Source: Phyllobacterium sp. YR531
GTDB lineage: Bacteria; Pseudomonadota; Alphaproteobacteria; Rhizobiales; Rhizobiaceae
Reading direction: 5' to 3'
Assembly: GCF_000282595.1 (NCBI RefSeq)
Contig: NZ_AKIZ01000036.1
Coordinates: 21,793 to 85,792 of the forward strand
Length of the DNA stretch: 64,000 nt
The notes below the pieces were generated by a model. The model saw only the letters and a list, made by a program, of their open reading frames with translations, was not told where the DNA came from and ran no database searches. The position numbers were made by a program, and so were the translations under genes. Of this stretch, positions 8,391 to 17,329 are shown piece after piece. Numbering within the stretch: the first letter of the stretch is position 1; the number at the start of each line of letters is the position of its first letter.

Positions 8391-8924
8391 TCAGCGCTCA
8401 AACAACCTTTCATGCAGCCAGACAGGCTCACCGGTATAGGTGGTTTCCGCAATCTTGCGAAAACCATTCTTTTCGGCAATGCGGCGGGATGCAATATTCT
8501 CTGGAGAGATAATGCAACGGGCACTATCGGCCTTGAAGAAGCCTGCGCCCCACTCAAGCATTTTTCCGAGCGCCTCATTGCCGTAGCCCTTGCCATGAAT
8601 TGCTTCCGACAAGACCCAGCCCATTTCCGGTGTATCGCCAAATGGTGGTTCGATTTCCCGGTTGAAATTGGCAAAGCCTACATCGCCAATGTAGCGGCCG
8701 CTTGCCTTCTCTTCCAAGGCCCAGAAGCCATATCCGATTGCATGCCACATGCCGATATATTGCAGTAGACGCCCCCATGAACGTTCCCGGGTCGAGGGCT
8801 GCCCGGAAATATACTGATAGACTACAGGTTGGGTCCACACTTCATGCAGGGCTTCAAAATCGTCTTCGCGATGCCCGCGCAGGATCAGGCGTTCCGTTTC
8901 AAGGATAGGGATCAAATCACACAC
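8391..8924 (-). CDS. GNAT acetyltransferase, RimJ/RimL type
   Basis: Up to 177 residues, with the RimJ/RimL opening LETERLILRG and the acetyl-CoA loop GKGYGNEALGKML, then the late ENIASRRIAEKNGF motif. Target unknown. The GTG at 8924 gives the longest form, but GGAG lies too close to it; a TTG three codons in (8915) has better spacing and would begin at IPILETERL. It lies 15 bases after coaBC on the same strand and may be the last gene of the ubiE-ubiB-coaBC transcript. Confidence 0.82.
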   Translation of the reverse strand: MCDLIPILETERLILRGHREDDFEALHEVWTQPVVYQYISGQPSTRERSWGRLLQYIGMWHAIGYGFWALEEKASGRYIGDVGFANFNREIEPPFGDTPEMGWVLSEAIHGKGYGNEALGKMLEWGAGFFKADSARCIISPENIASRRIAEKNGFRKIAETTYTGEPVWLHERLFER

Positions 8925-8939
8925 TCCACTTTTGCTTTA

Positions 8940-10328
8940 TTACGCTTCAAGTGCCTGCAAAGCCGTTGCAATCTTTTTTGCCAAGCGTTCAGCGACTTCT
9001 TCCTTGCTCATGTCTGGCCACTCCTCAACGCCCGTATGGCTGACAATGCGGACAGCATTCCGGTCACCACCCATCACTCCCTTGCTATGACTTACATCAT
9101 TGGCAACGATCCAGTCCGCGCCTTTCTTGTCGAGCTTTTTCCGGGCATTGTTAAGCAAGTCCTGGGTTTCTGCAGCAAAACCGACAACCAGACGCGGGCG
9201 CAGCTTGTTGTGGCCAATACCTGCCAGAATATCCGGGTTTTCAACCATTTGCAGTGCAGGCGCTTTTTCGCCTGGTTGCTTCTTTATCTTCTCTTCTGCC
9301 TCATTTGCATATCGCCAATCCGCAACCGCTGCCACCATCACCGCTGCATCTGCTGGCAAAAGCTGTTCAATCGCATCCCGCATTTCGCGCGCAGACTCCA
9401 CTCGAATAACCGATACCCCCACCGGGTCCGGTATTGTCACCGGGCCCGAAACCAGCCGCACCGTTGCACCAAGCCTGGCAAGAGCCTCAGCAATAGCGTG
9501 CCCCTGTTTGCCGGACGAACGGTTAGCGATATAGCGAACCGGATCGATTGGTTCATGCGTTGGACCAGACGTCATGATGATGGTTCGCCCGGCAAGCGGT
9601 TTGGGCCGAGTATCCAGATGCTTTTCAAGCTCGGCAACAATTTCAAGTGGCTCTGCCATGCGTCCAGCACCACTTTCACCGCTTTCCGCCATTTCACCCT
9701 TGTTTGGGCCTATGAAGTGGATGCCGTCCTTTTCTAAGGTGGCTCGATTGCGTTTCGTCGCAGCATGATGCCACATTTTGGGATTCATGGCCGGAGCAAT
9801 CAGAACAGGCTTATCCGTTGCCAGAAGAACAGCACTGGCAAGATCGTTGGCAAGGCCATTTGCCATTTTGGCCATCAGGTCGGCAGTAGCCGGGGCAACA
9901 ACAATAAGATCCGCTTCACGAGACAGGCGAATATGGCCCACATCATGCTCATCCTCGCGGGAAAAAAGCTCGGTAAATACCTTATCGGCAGCGAGCGCTC
10001 CCACCGCCAGCGGTGTTACGAACTCTTCCGCAGCCTTGGTGAGGATAGGCCGAACGTGGGCACCACGTTCCCGAAGACGCCTGATAAGATCAAGGCATTT
10101 ATAGGCTGCAATGCCACCGCCAATTATGAGAAGAATGTGCCTTCCCGAAAGCGAGCCTGAGGTATTTATCGAGGCGGTAGCCGCGATAAAGGGCCTTGAT
10201 GCCTCGCTGTTAAGCTCTCCAAGAACAAGCCGAGCTTCTTCCTCCATGGAACGGCCGTTCAAAGCTGCGCGCAGACGAAGCTTCTCCTTGACGGAATCAT
10301 CCAGATTACGAACCGTGATACTGGCCAT
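8940..10328 (-). CDS. coaBC: CoaBC with N-terminal ribbon-helix-helix domain
   Basis: CoaBC makes 4'-phosphopantetheine by ligating cysteine to phosphopantothenate (CoaB) and decarboxylating the product (CoaC). CoaC starts at about residue 61 (GRHILLIIGGGIAAYK), with His132 in GHIRL and PAMN at 179-182. CoaB starts near 245 with TSGPTHEPIDPVRY and NRSSGKQG. Residues 1-42 (MASITVRNLDDSVKEKLRLR...GRSMEEEARLVLGEL) instead match an Arc/FitA-type antitoxin DNA-binding domain. GCGAGG sits correctly before the ATG at 10328, and no ATG, GTG or TTG occurs in the linker just before CoaC, so the fusion looks genuine. The decarboxylase loop reads GEMAESGESGAGRM, without the usual ACG cysteine. Lies 68 bases after ubiB. 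Confidence 0.9.
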   Translation of the reverse strand: MASITVRNLDDSVKEKLRLRAALNGRSMEEEARLVLGELNSEASRPFIAATASINTSGSLSGRHILLIIGGGIAAYKCLDLIRRLRERGAHVRPILTKAAEEFVTPLAVGALAADKVFTELFSREDEHDVGHIRLSREADLIVVAPATADLMAKMANGLANDLASAVLLATDKPVLIAPAMNPKMWHHAATKRNRATLEKDGIHFIGPNKGEMAESGESGAGRMAEPLEIVAELEKHLDTRPKPLAGRTIIMTSGPTHEPIDPVRYIANRSSGKQGHAIAEALARLGATVRLVSGPVTIPDPVGVSVIRVESAREMRDAIEQLLPADAAVMVAAVADWRYANEAEEKIKKQPGEKAPALQMVENPDILAGIGHNKLRPRLVVGFAAETQDLLNNARKKLDKKGADWIVANDVSHSKGVMGGDRNAVRIVSHTGVEEWPDMSKEEVAERLAKKIATALQALEA

Positions 10329-10396
10329 TTGATTGCACCTCGCCGATTAATGACCGCCATTGTGCAATCATTGCAATCAACGTATCGCAGAAATGA

Positions 10397-11974
10397 TTAG
10401 TTTAAAAGCTGATAGGTGATGATGACAAAACAAATTGCAATCACCCACAACGCCCAGCGGCCCGACCTTGTATGACGTGCCTCGGCCTTACCGATTGCAA
10501 ATGCAGTCTGGTCATCGAAACGAAGCCCCTTTTCTGCCATGCGATCCAGCTCAAGCGAAAGCCGATCGGCCCGTGCCACGAGATCAGGCGCCTGGCGTGC
10601 CAGATGCAGCAGGGACATGGCGCCTTCACGCGCATCAACAATGATGCCCTGCGGGCCAAGATTGCGCCTGATCCAATCCCCAACAACCGGCTCGGACGCT
10701 TTCCACATATTGAAATGCGGATCGAGCGTACGCGACACGCCCTCAACAACAACCATGGTCTTTTGCAGCATGACCAGCTCGGGACGTGTTTCCATGTCGA
10801 AAAGCTCAGTCACTTCAAACAGCAGGGTCAACAGCTTGGCCATGGAAATGGTTTCGGCAGGCTGGCCGTGAATAGGCTCCCCAATAGCGCGGATGGCTTG
10901 CGCAAAACTCGCAACGTCGTGGTGATGCGGAACATAACCGGCCTCGAAATGCACCTCAGCGACCCGCACGTAATCGCGCGTGATAAAGCCATAGAGTATC
11001 TCCGCAAGAAAGCGGCGCTCCTTCTTGCCCAAGCGCCCAGTGATGCCGAAATCCACGGCAACAATGTTGCCGTTTACGTCAACAAACAGGTTTCCCGGAT
11101 GCATATCCGCATGAAAGAAACCATCGCGCAACGTATGACGCAGGAATGACTGGATCAGAGTTTCGGCGAGCTTGATGAGATTATGCCCGGCAGCCCGCAA
11201 ACCCTCAGTGTCCGACATCTTGATGCCATCAATCCATTCAAGCGTCAGCACATCACGGCCCGTGCGTTCCCAATCGACTGTAGGAACCCGAAATCCCGGA
11301 TCATCCTTGGTGTTCTCGCCAATTTCTGAAAGTGCCGCTGCCTCCAGGCGCAAATCCATTTCGATGCGTGTGGTCTGAGCAAGCGTCTGGGTGACCTCAA
11401 TAGGGCGCAGGCGACGACTGGCCGGGACATATCGCTCCTGCCAGCGAGCAACCAGAAAGAAACTCTCGAGGTCATTGTTGAATCGCTGGCGCACGCCCGG
11501 ACGAACCACCTTAACCGCGACTTTTTTTGGCTCTCCGTCACTTTTAACAAAGGCTGGATGCACCTGAGCAATTGACGCTGCAGCTATGGGCGGTTCAATA
11601 TTTACATAGAGATCATCAATGGTACGGCCCAGCGATCCTTCGATAGCCTTGATCGAAGCCTCCATCGGGAAATAATCGAGCTGATCCTGCAGCAATGCCA
11701 GATCGTCCGCAACCTCTGTACCCACGACATCGGGCCGCGTAGCCAGAAACTGTCCAAGCTTGACATAAGATGGACCAAGCTTGTTGATCGCTCTCGACAT
11801 GCGCTCCGAACGACGTGCGGTCATGGCGCGGCGGCGAGCCAGAAGACCGGCAATCTTGTGCCCGAAGGCGGGTAAACCGCGCAAACCATCGGCAGGGAGT
11901 GCGGCTATCACACCCTCTCGTGTCAATATCCACCCTGCCCGCATCAAGCGGAACGTTGCTGCAAAACTACTCAT
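10397..11974 (-). CDS. ubiB: Ubiquinone biosynthesis protein UbiB
   Basis: UbiB is an atypical ABC1/ADCK kinase-like ATPase needed for ubiquinone synthesis. The 525-residue product carries the signature YVKLGQFLATRPD, the A-rich loop AAASIAQVHPA, AVKVVRPGV with the invariant lysine, HADMHPGNLF and VAVDFGITGRL. A hydrophobic C-terminal segment (WALWVIAICFVIITYQLL) is a membrane anchor. It starts 7 bases after ubiE, so the two are translationally close, consistent with a shared pathway. Confidence 0.95.
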   Translation of the reverse strand: MSSFAATFRLMRAGWILTREGVIAALPADGLRGLPAFGHKIAGLLARRRAMTARRSERMSRAINKLGPSYVKLGQFLATRPDVVGTEVADDLALLQDQLDYFPMEASIKAIEGSLGRTIDDLYVNIEPPIAAASIAQVHPAFVKSDGEPKKVAVKVVRPGVRQRFNNDLESFFLVARWQERYVPASRRLRPIEVTQTLAQTTRIEMDLRLEAAALSEIGENTKDDPGFRVPTVDWERTGRDVLTLEWIDGIKMSDTEGLRAAGHNLIKLAETLIQSFLRHTLRDGFFHADMHPGNLFVDVNGNIVAVDFGITGRLGKKERRFLAEILYGFITRDYVRVAEVHFEAGYVPHHHDVASFAQAIRAIGEPIHGQPAETISMAKLLTLLFEVTELFDMETRPELVMLQKTMVVVEGVSRTLDPHFNMWKASEPVVGDWIRRNLGPQGIIVDAREGAMSLLHLARQAPDLVARADRLSLELDRMAEKGLRFDDQTAFAIGKAEARHTRSGRWALWVIAICFVIITYQLLN

Positions 11975-11981
11975 TCAAAAA

Positions 11982-12758
11982 TCACAATTTCCAGCCGGAA
12001 TGCAGCGCTGCAATGCCGCCCGTGAAGTTTCGCCAACTGACCCGCTCAAATCCGGCGTTGCGAATCATGTCAGCAAAGTCCGACTGGCGCGGGAACTTGC
12101 GAATGGATTCCACCAGATACTGATAGCTGTCCGCATCGCCCGTCACAGCCTTACCGATCTTCGGAATCGCATTGAATGACCAGGCGTCATACAGCTTATC
12201 CAGCACCGGCAGCTCAACCTCTGAAAATTCGAGGCAAAGGAAGCGCCCGCCCGGTTTCAGAACGCGATATGCCTCGGCAAGGGCACGATCAATGTGCGGG
12301 ACATTACGGATGCCGAACGCAATGGTATAGGCGTCAAACCTGTTGCTTTCAAATGGAAGCTCTTCCGCATTCGCCTCGACGAATTCGGTGTTTTCGGTCA
12401 ATCCCTTCTTGGCAGCACGGTCCCGGCCAACACCAAGCATTGAGCCGTTGATATCCAGTACAGTGGCATGGGCATTGCGGTTGGATGCCTCGACAATCTT
12501 GAAGGCAACATCACCAGTTCCACCCGCAACGTCCAGCACCTTCCAGTTGGCCGTTCGCGATGGAGAGAGCCATGCAATCATCGAATCTTTCCAAACCCTG
12601 TGGAGGCCACCTGACATTAGGTCATTCATGACATCATAGCGCTTGGCGACACGATGAAACACATCATTGACGCGTGTCTGTTTTTCGCCGTCGCCCACAT
12701 CCTGAAAACCAAAGGATGTTTCCATGCCGCCCTGTGCACCGGTGCGTTGCTGGTTCAT
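11982..12758 (-). CDS. ubiE: Ubiquinone/menaquinone methyltransferase UbiE
   Basis: SAM-dependent C-methyltransferase of ubiquinone (and menaquinone) synthesis. From the ATG at 12758 the product is 258 residues. AGGTAACACA precedes this start, while the longer open frame upstream has no conserved sequence. Motifs are [22 protein letters not shown], the SAM loop [12 protein letters not shown] and [24 protein letters not shown]. It heads the ubiE-ubiB-coaBC run and is divergent from upp. Confidence 0.95.
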   Translation of the reverse strand: MNQQRTGAQGGMETSFGFQDVGDGEKQTRVNDVFHRVAKRYDVMNDLMSGGLHRVWKDSMIAWLSPSRTANWKVLDVAGGTGDVAFKIVEASNRNAHATVLDINGSMLGVGRDRAAKKGLTENTEFVEANAEELPFESNRFDAYTIAFGIRNVPHIDRALAEAYRVLKPGGRFLCLEFSEVELPVLDKLYDAWSFNAIPKIGKAVTGDADSYQYLVESIRKFPRQSDFADMIRNAGFERVSWRNFTGGIAALHSGWKL

Positions 12759-12917
12759 TGTGTTACCTGCCTGTCTAATTCGCCGGAACCATAGAATATT
12801 GAAACGCAGAAGGCTATCGCCTGTTGCGCGACAAAACTGTGCGTGCGCATCACGCACACTTTGCGATCACGCCCTTCAACAGATAAGGTTAGGCAAGTTC
12901 AGTTTAAAGGAATCCCT

Positions 12918-13544
12918 ATGGGCGTGACGATCGTTTCCCACCCGCTTGTACAGCACAAGCTTACCATCATGCGTGACAAGGATACGTCAACGGCAGGCTT
13001 TCGCCGGCTGCTGAAAGAGATATCCCTCCTGCTCTGCTATGAAGTAACCCGCGATCTGCAGCTGACAAACATCACGATCCAGACCCCCTTGGTCGAAATG
13101 GAGTCGCCTGTTATCGAGGGTAAGAAACTGGTTTTTGCTTCAATCCTGCGAGCGGGCAATGGCTTGCTTGAAGGCATGCTGGATCTGGTGCCTGCGGCTC
13201 GCGTGGCGCATATCGGGCTATATCGCGATCACGATACGCTGCAGCCTGTCGAATATTATTTCAAGGCACCGGAAGACATCGTGAACCGCCTTATCATTGT
13301 CGTTGATCCAATGCTTGCCACGGCCAATTCAGCGATCGCAGCGATCCAGAAACTCAAGGAAAGGGGAGCGAGCAATATCCGTTTTCTTTGCTTGCTGGCA
13401 GCACCGGAAGGTATCAAGCGCTTCACCGAAGCACATCCGGATGTGCCCGTCTTCACCGCGTCCATCGACAGCCATCTGAATGATAAGGGTTACATTGTCC
13501 CCGGTCTCGGCGATGCGGGCGACCGCATGTACGGAACCAAATAG
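12918..13544 (+). CDS. upp: Uracil phosphoribosyltransferase
   Basis: Upp converts uracil and PRPP to UMP. The 208-residue length from the ATG at 12918 ([15 protein letters not shown]) is typical, and AAAGGA precedes it. The PRPP loop [15 protein letters not shown] and the uracil-binding end [18 protein letters not shown] are intact. It faces the nucleoside catabolic operon: deoA releases free bases, including uracil when uridine or deoxyuridine is the substrate, and Upp can reclaim them. Confidence 0.96.
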   Translation: MGVTIVSHPLVQHKLTIMRDKDTSTAGFRRLLKEISLLLCYEVTRDLQLTNITIQTPLVEMESPVIEGKKLVFASILRAGNGLLEGMLDLVPAARVAHIGLYRDHDTLQPVEYYFKAPEDIVNRLIIVVDPMLATANSAIAAIQKLKERGASNIRFLCLLAAPEGIKRFTEAHPDVPVFTASIDSHLNDKGYIVPGLGDAGDRMYGTK

Positions 13545-13560
13545 CTGGAGCATGTTTTGC

Positions 13561-13838
13561 TCTAGAGCCTTTCTTGCTTAAATTGAATCGTTCTGCCGGA
13601 GGGAATTTTGGACAAGGTCGAGGGGTTTAGCGAGATCGATGTTTATCCATCGGGCGAAGCTGAAGCCCGAAGGATTTGACCCAAATTCACCCGGCCCTTT
13701 GGGTTTCCGGCTGGCGGACAACCACTTTGTCAGGCGGCGTCGGACGATGGGTAAACATCGACCTCGCCACCTTCCGCGCGGATTGCCTCGTCATCCGCGA
13801 AACAGAACTGCTTCTATTTAAACAAGAAGGGCTCTAGC
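13561..13838. repeat. Large imperfect inverted repeat, MITE-like
   Basis: The upp-deoA gap is almost filled by an element whose two halves are inverted copies. Outer arms: CTAGAGCC.TTCTTG.TTAAAT...TTCTG near 13562-13595 against its complement at 13803-13837. Inner arms: GATCGATGTTTATCCATCG (13634-13652) against CGATGGGTAAACATCGACC (13745-13763). Shorter palindromic pieces fill the centre. The right end (CTCTAG) supplies the TAG stop of deoA at 13834-13836. No transposase is encoded, so it resembles a miniature inverted-repeat element or a composite intergenic palindrome. Confidence 0.6.
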
Positions 13839-15150
13839 TTCCTATACGACGCAAAACAGGATTGACCGTGCGGGGCTTTTTATCTGCAAAATGATAAGCG
13901 GCCTCCACGGCGCTAACGGCAGCGGCAGCATCACTGTCCGAACGAGCATGAACAAGTGCAATTGGTTCGCCCTTCTCCATCTTCGCGCCTATGGGCTGCA
14001 AAGCGGTAATTCCAACGGCATGATCCACAGGATCTTGGGGGCGTATACGTCCGCCGCCAAGCGCTACCACCGCGATGCCAACGGCGCGAGTATCCGTCGA
14101 TGAGATATAACCCGCCTGTGACGCCCGCACCTCTACTTTTACGGGGGCCACGGGCAAATACTGATCAACCTTCTCAACAAAATCAGCTGGGCCGCCCAAA
14201 CCCGTTACCATTCGCCCGAAAACTTCCGCAGCTTTGCCGCTATTGAGAGCTGTTTTTGTCTTTTCCATCGCGGTCTTCAGATTTGTTGCGAGCCCCGCAG
14301 ACAGAACCATCTCCGCAACCAGTGCGAGAGTGACACTTTCCAATCGGGCGTCGCGACGATCACCCGTGAGAAAATCGACAGCATTTTTGACCTCAACCGC
14401 ATTGCCAGCCGCCAAGGCAAGCGGCTCATTCATATCTGTCAACAGAGCAGTGGTGGGCAGACCTGCACCGTTTGCCACTTCTACAATACTCGTTGCCAAG
14501 GCCACTGCATCGCGGTTCTTGGCCATGAACGCGCCATTTCCCGACTTCACATCGAGAACCAGTGCATTCAATCCGGCAGACAGTTTCTTTGACAGGATTG
14601 ATGCTGTTATCAGCGGTATGGATTCCACTGTCGCAGTAACGTCGCGGATGGAATAAAGCCGTTTATCGGCAGGCGCGAGATTAGCAGTCTGGCCAATAAT
14701 CGCACATCCGACTTCGCAAACAACTTTCCTGAACAGGGCGTTGTCAGGCTGGCTGATATAGCCTGGAATTGAGTCCATTTTGTCGAGCGTTCCGCCCGTG
14801 TGTCCAAGCCCCCTGCCCGATATCATGGGGACATAAGCTCCACAGGCAACCGCAAGAGGTGCCAGCATCAACGAAACATTGTCGCCAACACCACCGGTCG
14901 AATGCTTGTCAACAACCGGCCCGGGCAAATCCGACCAGTCCAACACGTCGCCTGAATCCCGCATGGCCAGTGTCAATGCCACAGCCTCATCGCGCTTCAT
15001 TCCGTTGAAGAATACGGCCATGGCAAACGCTGCGACCTGGCCATCCGTGATTGTGCCAGAACTCATCGCATTCACAAAGGCTGCAATATTTGCGGCACTC
15101 AAAGTCTCGCCGTCACGCTTGCGCCGGATGATTTCTTGCGGAAGCAGCAT
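13834..15150 (-). CDS. deoA: Thymidine phosphorylase
   Basis: DeoA phosphorolyses thymidine and deoxyuridine to the base and deoxyribose-1-phosphate. The 438-residue product carries the family signature SGRGLGHTGGTLDKMDSIPGY and the phosphate-binding region DKHSTGGVGDNVSL, plus LDVKSGNGAFM. Length and motifs match the bacterial homodimeric enzyme. It is the last gene of the nucleoside operon, starting 3 bases after the purine nucleoside phosphorylase gene. Its TAG stop lies within the end of the adjacent repeat. Confidence 0.95.
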   Translation of the reverse strand: MLLPQEIIRRKRDGETLSAANIAAFVNAMSSGTITDGQVAAFAMAVFFNGMKRDEAVALTLAMRDSGDVLDWSDLPGPVVDKHSTGGVGDNVSLMLAPLAVACGAYVPMISGRGLGHTGGTLDKMDSIPGYISQPDNALFRKVVCEVGCAIIGQTANLAPADKRLYSIRDVTATVESIPLITASILSKKLSAGLNALVLDVKSGNGAFMAKNRDAVALATSIVEVANGAGLPTTALLTDMNEPLALAAGNAVEVKNAVDFLTGDRRDARLESVTLALVAEMVLSAGLATNLKTAMEKTKTALNSGKAAEVFGRMVTGLGGPADFVEKVDQYLPVAPVKVEVRASQAGYISSTDTRAVGIAVVALGGGRIRPQDPVDHAVGITALQPIGAKMEKGEPIALVHARSDSDAAAAVSAVEAAYHFADKKPRTVNPVLRRIGS

Positions 15151-15153
15151 CGG

Positions 15154-15954
15154 CTAACCTATTTCCTGAATCAGCGAGCGAATAATCTTCTGCAAACGCG
15201 CGCCGCCTTGCGGTGCCACGTCTTTCGTCTCTTCATGCGATAGTTCTGCACCGGTCATACCGGCCCCGAAATTTGTGATGACCGAACAAGCGGCAACCCG
15301 AAGTCCAAAAAATCGAGCCAGAATGACCTCTGGAACTGTCGACATTCCAACCGCATCAGCGCCCAATGTTCTGGCCATGCGTATTTCGGCAGGTGTTTCG
15401 AACGATGGTCCCGAAAACCACATGTAAACGCCTTGCGCCAGTTTCTCTCCAACTTCGCTAGCCGCAATTATAAGAGCATCTTTAAGTTGTTGATCATATG
15501 CCGTTGTCATACCGACAAAGCGTTTATCGGACGGCTCGCCAATTAGCGGATTCAGACCAGAATAGTTGATATGGTCATCAATCAGCATCACACTACCAGG
15601 GGCCAGATCGTGACGCACAGACCCTGCCGCATTTGTCAGAACAAGCATGTCAATGCCGATCTCTGCCAGCGCCGCTATCACAGGGCGCATAACGGAAGCA
15701 TCGCCTTTTTCGTAATAGTGTGCCCGTCCCGCAAGCATCAGGACCGGTTTCCCGGAAAGATAACCGGCAACCAACTCGCCAGCGTGACCGGAAACACCAC
15801 TATGCGGAAAGCCCAGTAACTCAGAGTAAGGAATCCGGACTGCATTCTCCACCGCATCAACCAGAGAACCGAGGCCGGAGCCAAGCACCAGCGCAACGCG
15901 TGGCGCGAGGCCATTCAGCCTTTCAATGAGGGTACTGGTGGCTGGCGCGATCAT
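15154..15954 (-). CDS. Purine nucleoside phosphorylase, trimeric type
   Basis: This 266-residue enzyme is of the trimeric PNP family (inosine/guanosine phosphorylase). Landmarks are LVLGSGLGS near residue 22 (phosphate loop), VLTNAAGSVRHDL, MWFSGPSFETPAEIRMARTLGADAVGMSTVPE (base and ribose binding) and the late ITNFGAGM. Its ATG overlaps the cdd stop by 4 bases (ATGA). With cdd and deoA it lets imported purine and pyrimidine nucleosides be split to bases and (deoxy)ribose-1-phosphate. Confidence 0.94.
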   Translation of the reverse strand: MIAPATSTLIERLNGLAPRVALVLGSGLGSLVDAVENAVRIPYSELLGFPHSGVSGHAGELVAGYLSGKPVLMLAGRAHYYEKGDASVMRPVIAALAEIGIDMLVLTNAAGSVRHDLAPGSVMLIDDHINYSGLNPLIGEPSDKRFVGMTTAYDQQLKDALIIAASEVGEKLAQGVYMWFSGPSFETPAEIRMARTLGADAVGMSTVPEVILARFFGLRVAACSVITNFGAGMTGAELSHEETKDVAPQGGARLQKIIRSLIQEIG

Positions 15955-16355
15955 GCGGCACCTTTACCAAGCACTTCCGCCTCAAAACCGAAGGGGAACA
16001 GTTCTTTCATCGTCAATGTCTGGACAATACCGTTATTGTCGCAAAGGTGCAGGAGAGTTTCCGGGCCAGCGAATTCGGCCAGACGCTGACGGCAACCACC
16101 ACAGGGCGTACACTTTGCCTTTTTCTCCGCCACCACAGCTATTTCGGTGATCGTCCCACCACCGCCCATGACGAAGTGGGATAGGGCAGTGGTCTCGGCA
16201 CACCAGCCTTCAGGATATGAGACCACTTCGATATTGCAGCCGGAATAGATTCGCCCGTCACTTGTCCGCAGCGCCGCTCCAACGGGAAACTGCGAATAGG
16301 GCGAATGGGTTTTCTGCATCGCCGCAAAAGCTGCATCAAACAAATCAGTGCTCAT
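15951..16355 (-). CDS. cdd: Cytidine deaminase
   Basis: This 134-residue homotetramer-type enzyme deaminates cytidine and deoxycytidine. The zinc site is the CAE motif (GWCAETTAL) with PCGGCRQ, and GCNIEVVSYPEG aligns with the GCN-E substrate motif. It starts 2 bases after the second permease gene and overlaps the PNP gene by 4 bases, within the uptake-salvage operon. Confidence 0.95.
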   Translation of the reverse strand: MSTDLFDAAFAAMQKTHSPYSQFPVGAALRTSDGRIYSGCNIEVVSYPEGWCAETTALSHFVMGGGGTITEIAVVAEKKAKCTPCGGCRQRLAEFAGPETLLHLCDNNGIVQTLTMKELFPFGFEAEVLGKGAA

Positions 16356-16357
16356 GA

Positions 16358-17329
16358 CTATCTTTCCTTGACATAGGCTACGCCACCAGCTTTCGGCGGG
16401 ATTGCCTTGCCAATGAAACCTGCCAGCAGAACAATCGTGAGAATATAGGGCAGAGCCTGCATAAGCTGTACCGGCACTTCCCCGATCAAAGGCAAAGACT
16501 GACCTTGGAGACGAATGCCCAAGGCATCAAGAAACCCGAATAGAAGACAAGCATACATTGCCTGCACAGGCCGCCATTTTGCGAAGATCAAAGCCGCAAG
16601 CGCAATATAGCCCTTACCTGCCGTCATATCTTTTACGAAACCAGCGCCTTGCGCCGTGGCAAGATAAGCGCCAGCAATGCCGCAAAGAATGCCGCAGCAA
16701 ATGACAGCGCGATAGCGCAGCCAAGGAACAGAAATACCCGCTGTGTCTACAGCTGCCGGATTTTCACCCACCGCCCGCAAACGCAGTCCGAAACGCGTGC
16801 GGTAAAGCACCCACCAAGTGAAAGGCACCAGCAGGAAAGCCAGATAAACAAGGATGGAATGACCGGATATCAGCTCGAAATAAATTGGGCCGATGATTGG
16901 AACCTCTCGTAACGTCTCCGCACCGGGTAGATTGATCGCGTTGAACCGCGCCGTGTTTGGCAATGAGGGCGTCCGGCCACCTTGATGGAACCACGCCTGC
17001 CCCAGAATAACTGTTGTTCCCGCTGCAATGAAGTTTATCGCAACGCCAGAGACAATCTGATTTCCACGATGTGTTATGGATGCAAAGCCATGCACCAGCC
17101 CCAAGGCCACCGATATGGCAATAGCAGCGATTAAAGCGAGACTGGCTGAGCCATACCATGTGGCAACAGCACCTGCAGCAAAAGCGCCCGCCAGCATTTT
17201 GCCCTCAAGGCCAATATCGAAGATGCCAGCGCGTTCCGAATAAAGCCCTGCTAGACAAGCGAGCAGCAGCGGAGCTGACAAACGGATTGTTGAATCAAAC
17301 AGTTGGAGAATGGCGACGAAGCTATCCAT
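16358..17329 (-). CDS. Nucleoside ABC transporter permease 2
   Basis: This 323-residue inner-membrane protein is of the BPD_transp_2 family and has many hydrophobic segments. It includes the ERAGIFDIGLEGKMLAGAFAA motif near residues 32-52, characteristic of permeases paired with BMP-type binding proteins (NupC/YufQ type), and YIALAALIFAKWRP. It starts by TAATG overlap with the first permease, a sign of coupled translation, and is followed by cdd. Role: nucleoside import together with the ATPase at 19.0-20.6 kb. Confidence 0.92.
   Translation of the reverse strand: MDSFVAILQLFDSTIRLSAPLLLACLAGLYSERAGIFDIGLEGKMLAGAFAAGAVATWYGSASLALIAAIAISVALGLVHGFASITHRGNQIVSGVAINFIAAGTTVILGQAWFHQGGRTPSLPNTARFNAINLPGAETLREVPIIGPIYFELISGHSILVYLAFLLVPFTWWVLYRTRFGLRLRAVGENPAAVDTAGISVPWLRYRAVICCGILCGIAGAYLATAQGAGFVKDMTAGKGYIALAALIFAKWRPVQAMYACLLFGFLDALGIRLQGQSLPLIGEVPVQLMQALPYILTIVLLAGFIGKAIPPKAGGVAYVKER

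Noticed and set aside
8829..9737. A 302-codon open frame on the plus strand
   Set aside because: It lies antisense to coaBC, is cysteine- and arginine-rich with no recognisable domain, and CoaBC on the other strand is unmistakable.
13639..13821. A 60-codon open frame on the plus strand
   Set aside because: It lies wholly within the inverted-repeat element and reads as basic low-complexity sequence; not a transposase fragment that I can recognise.
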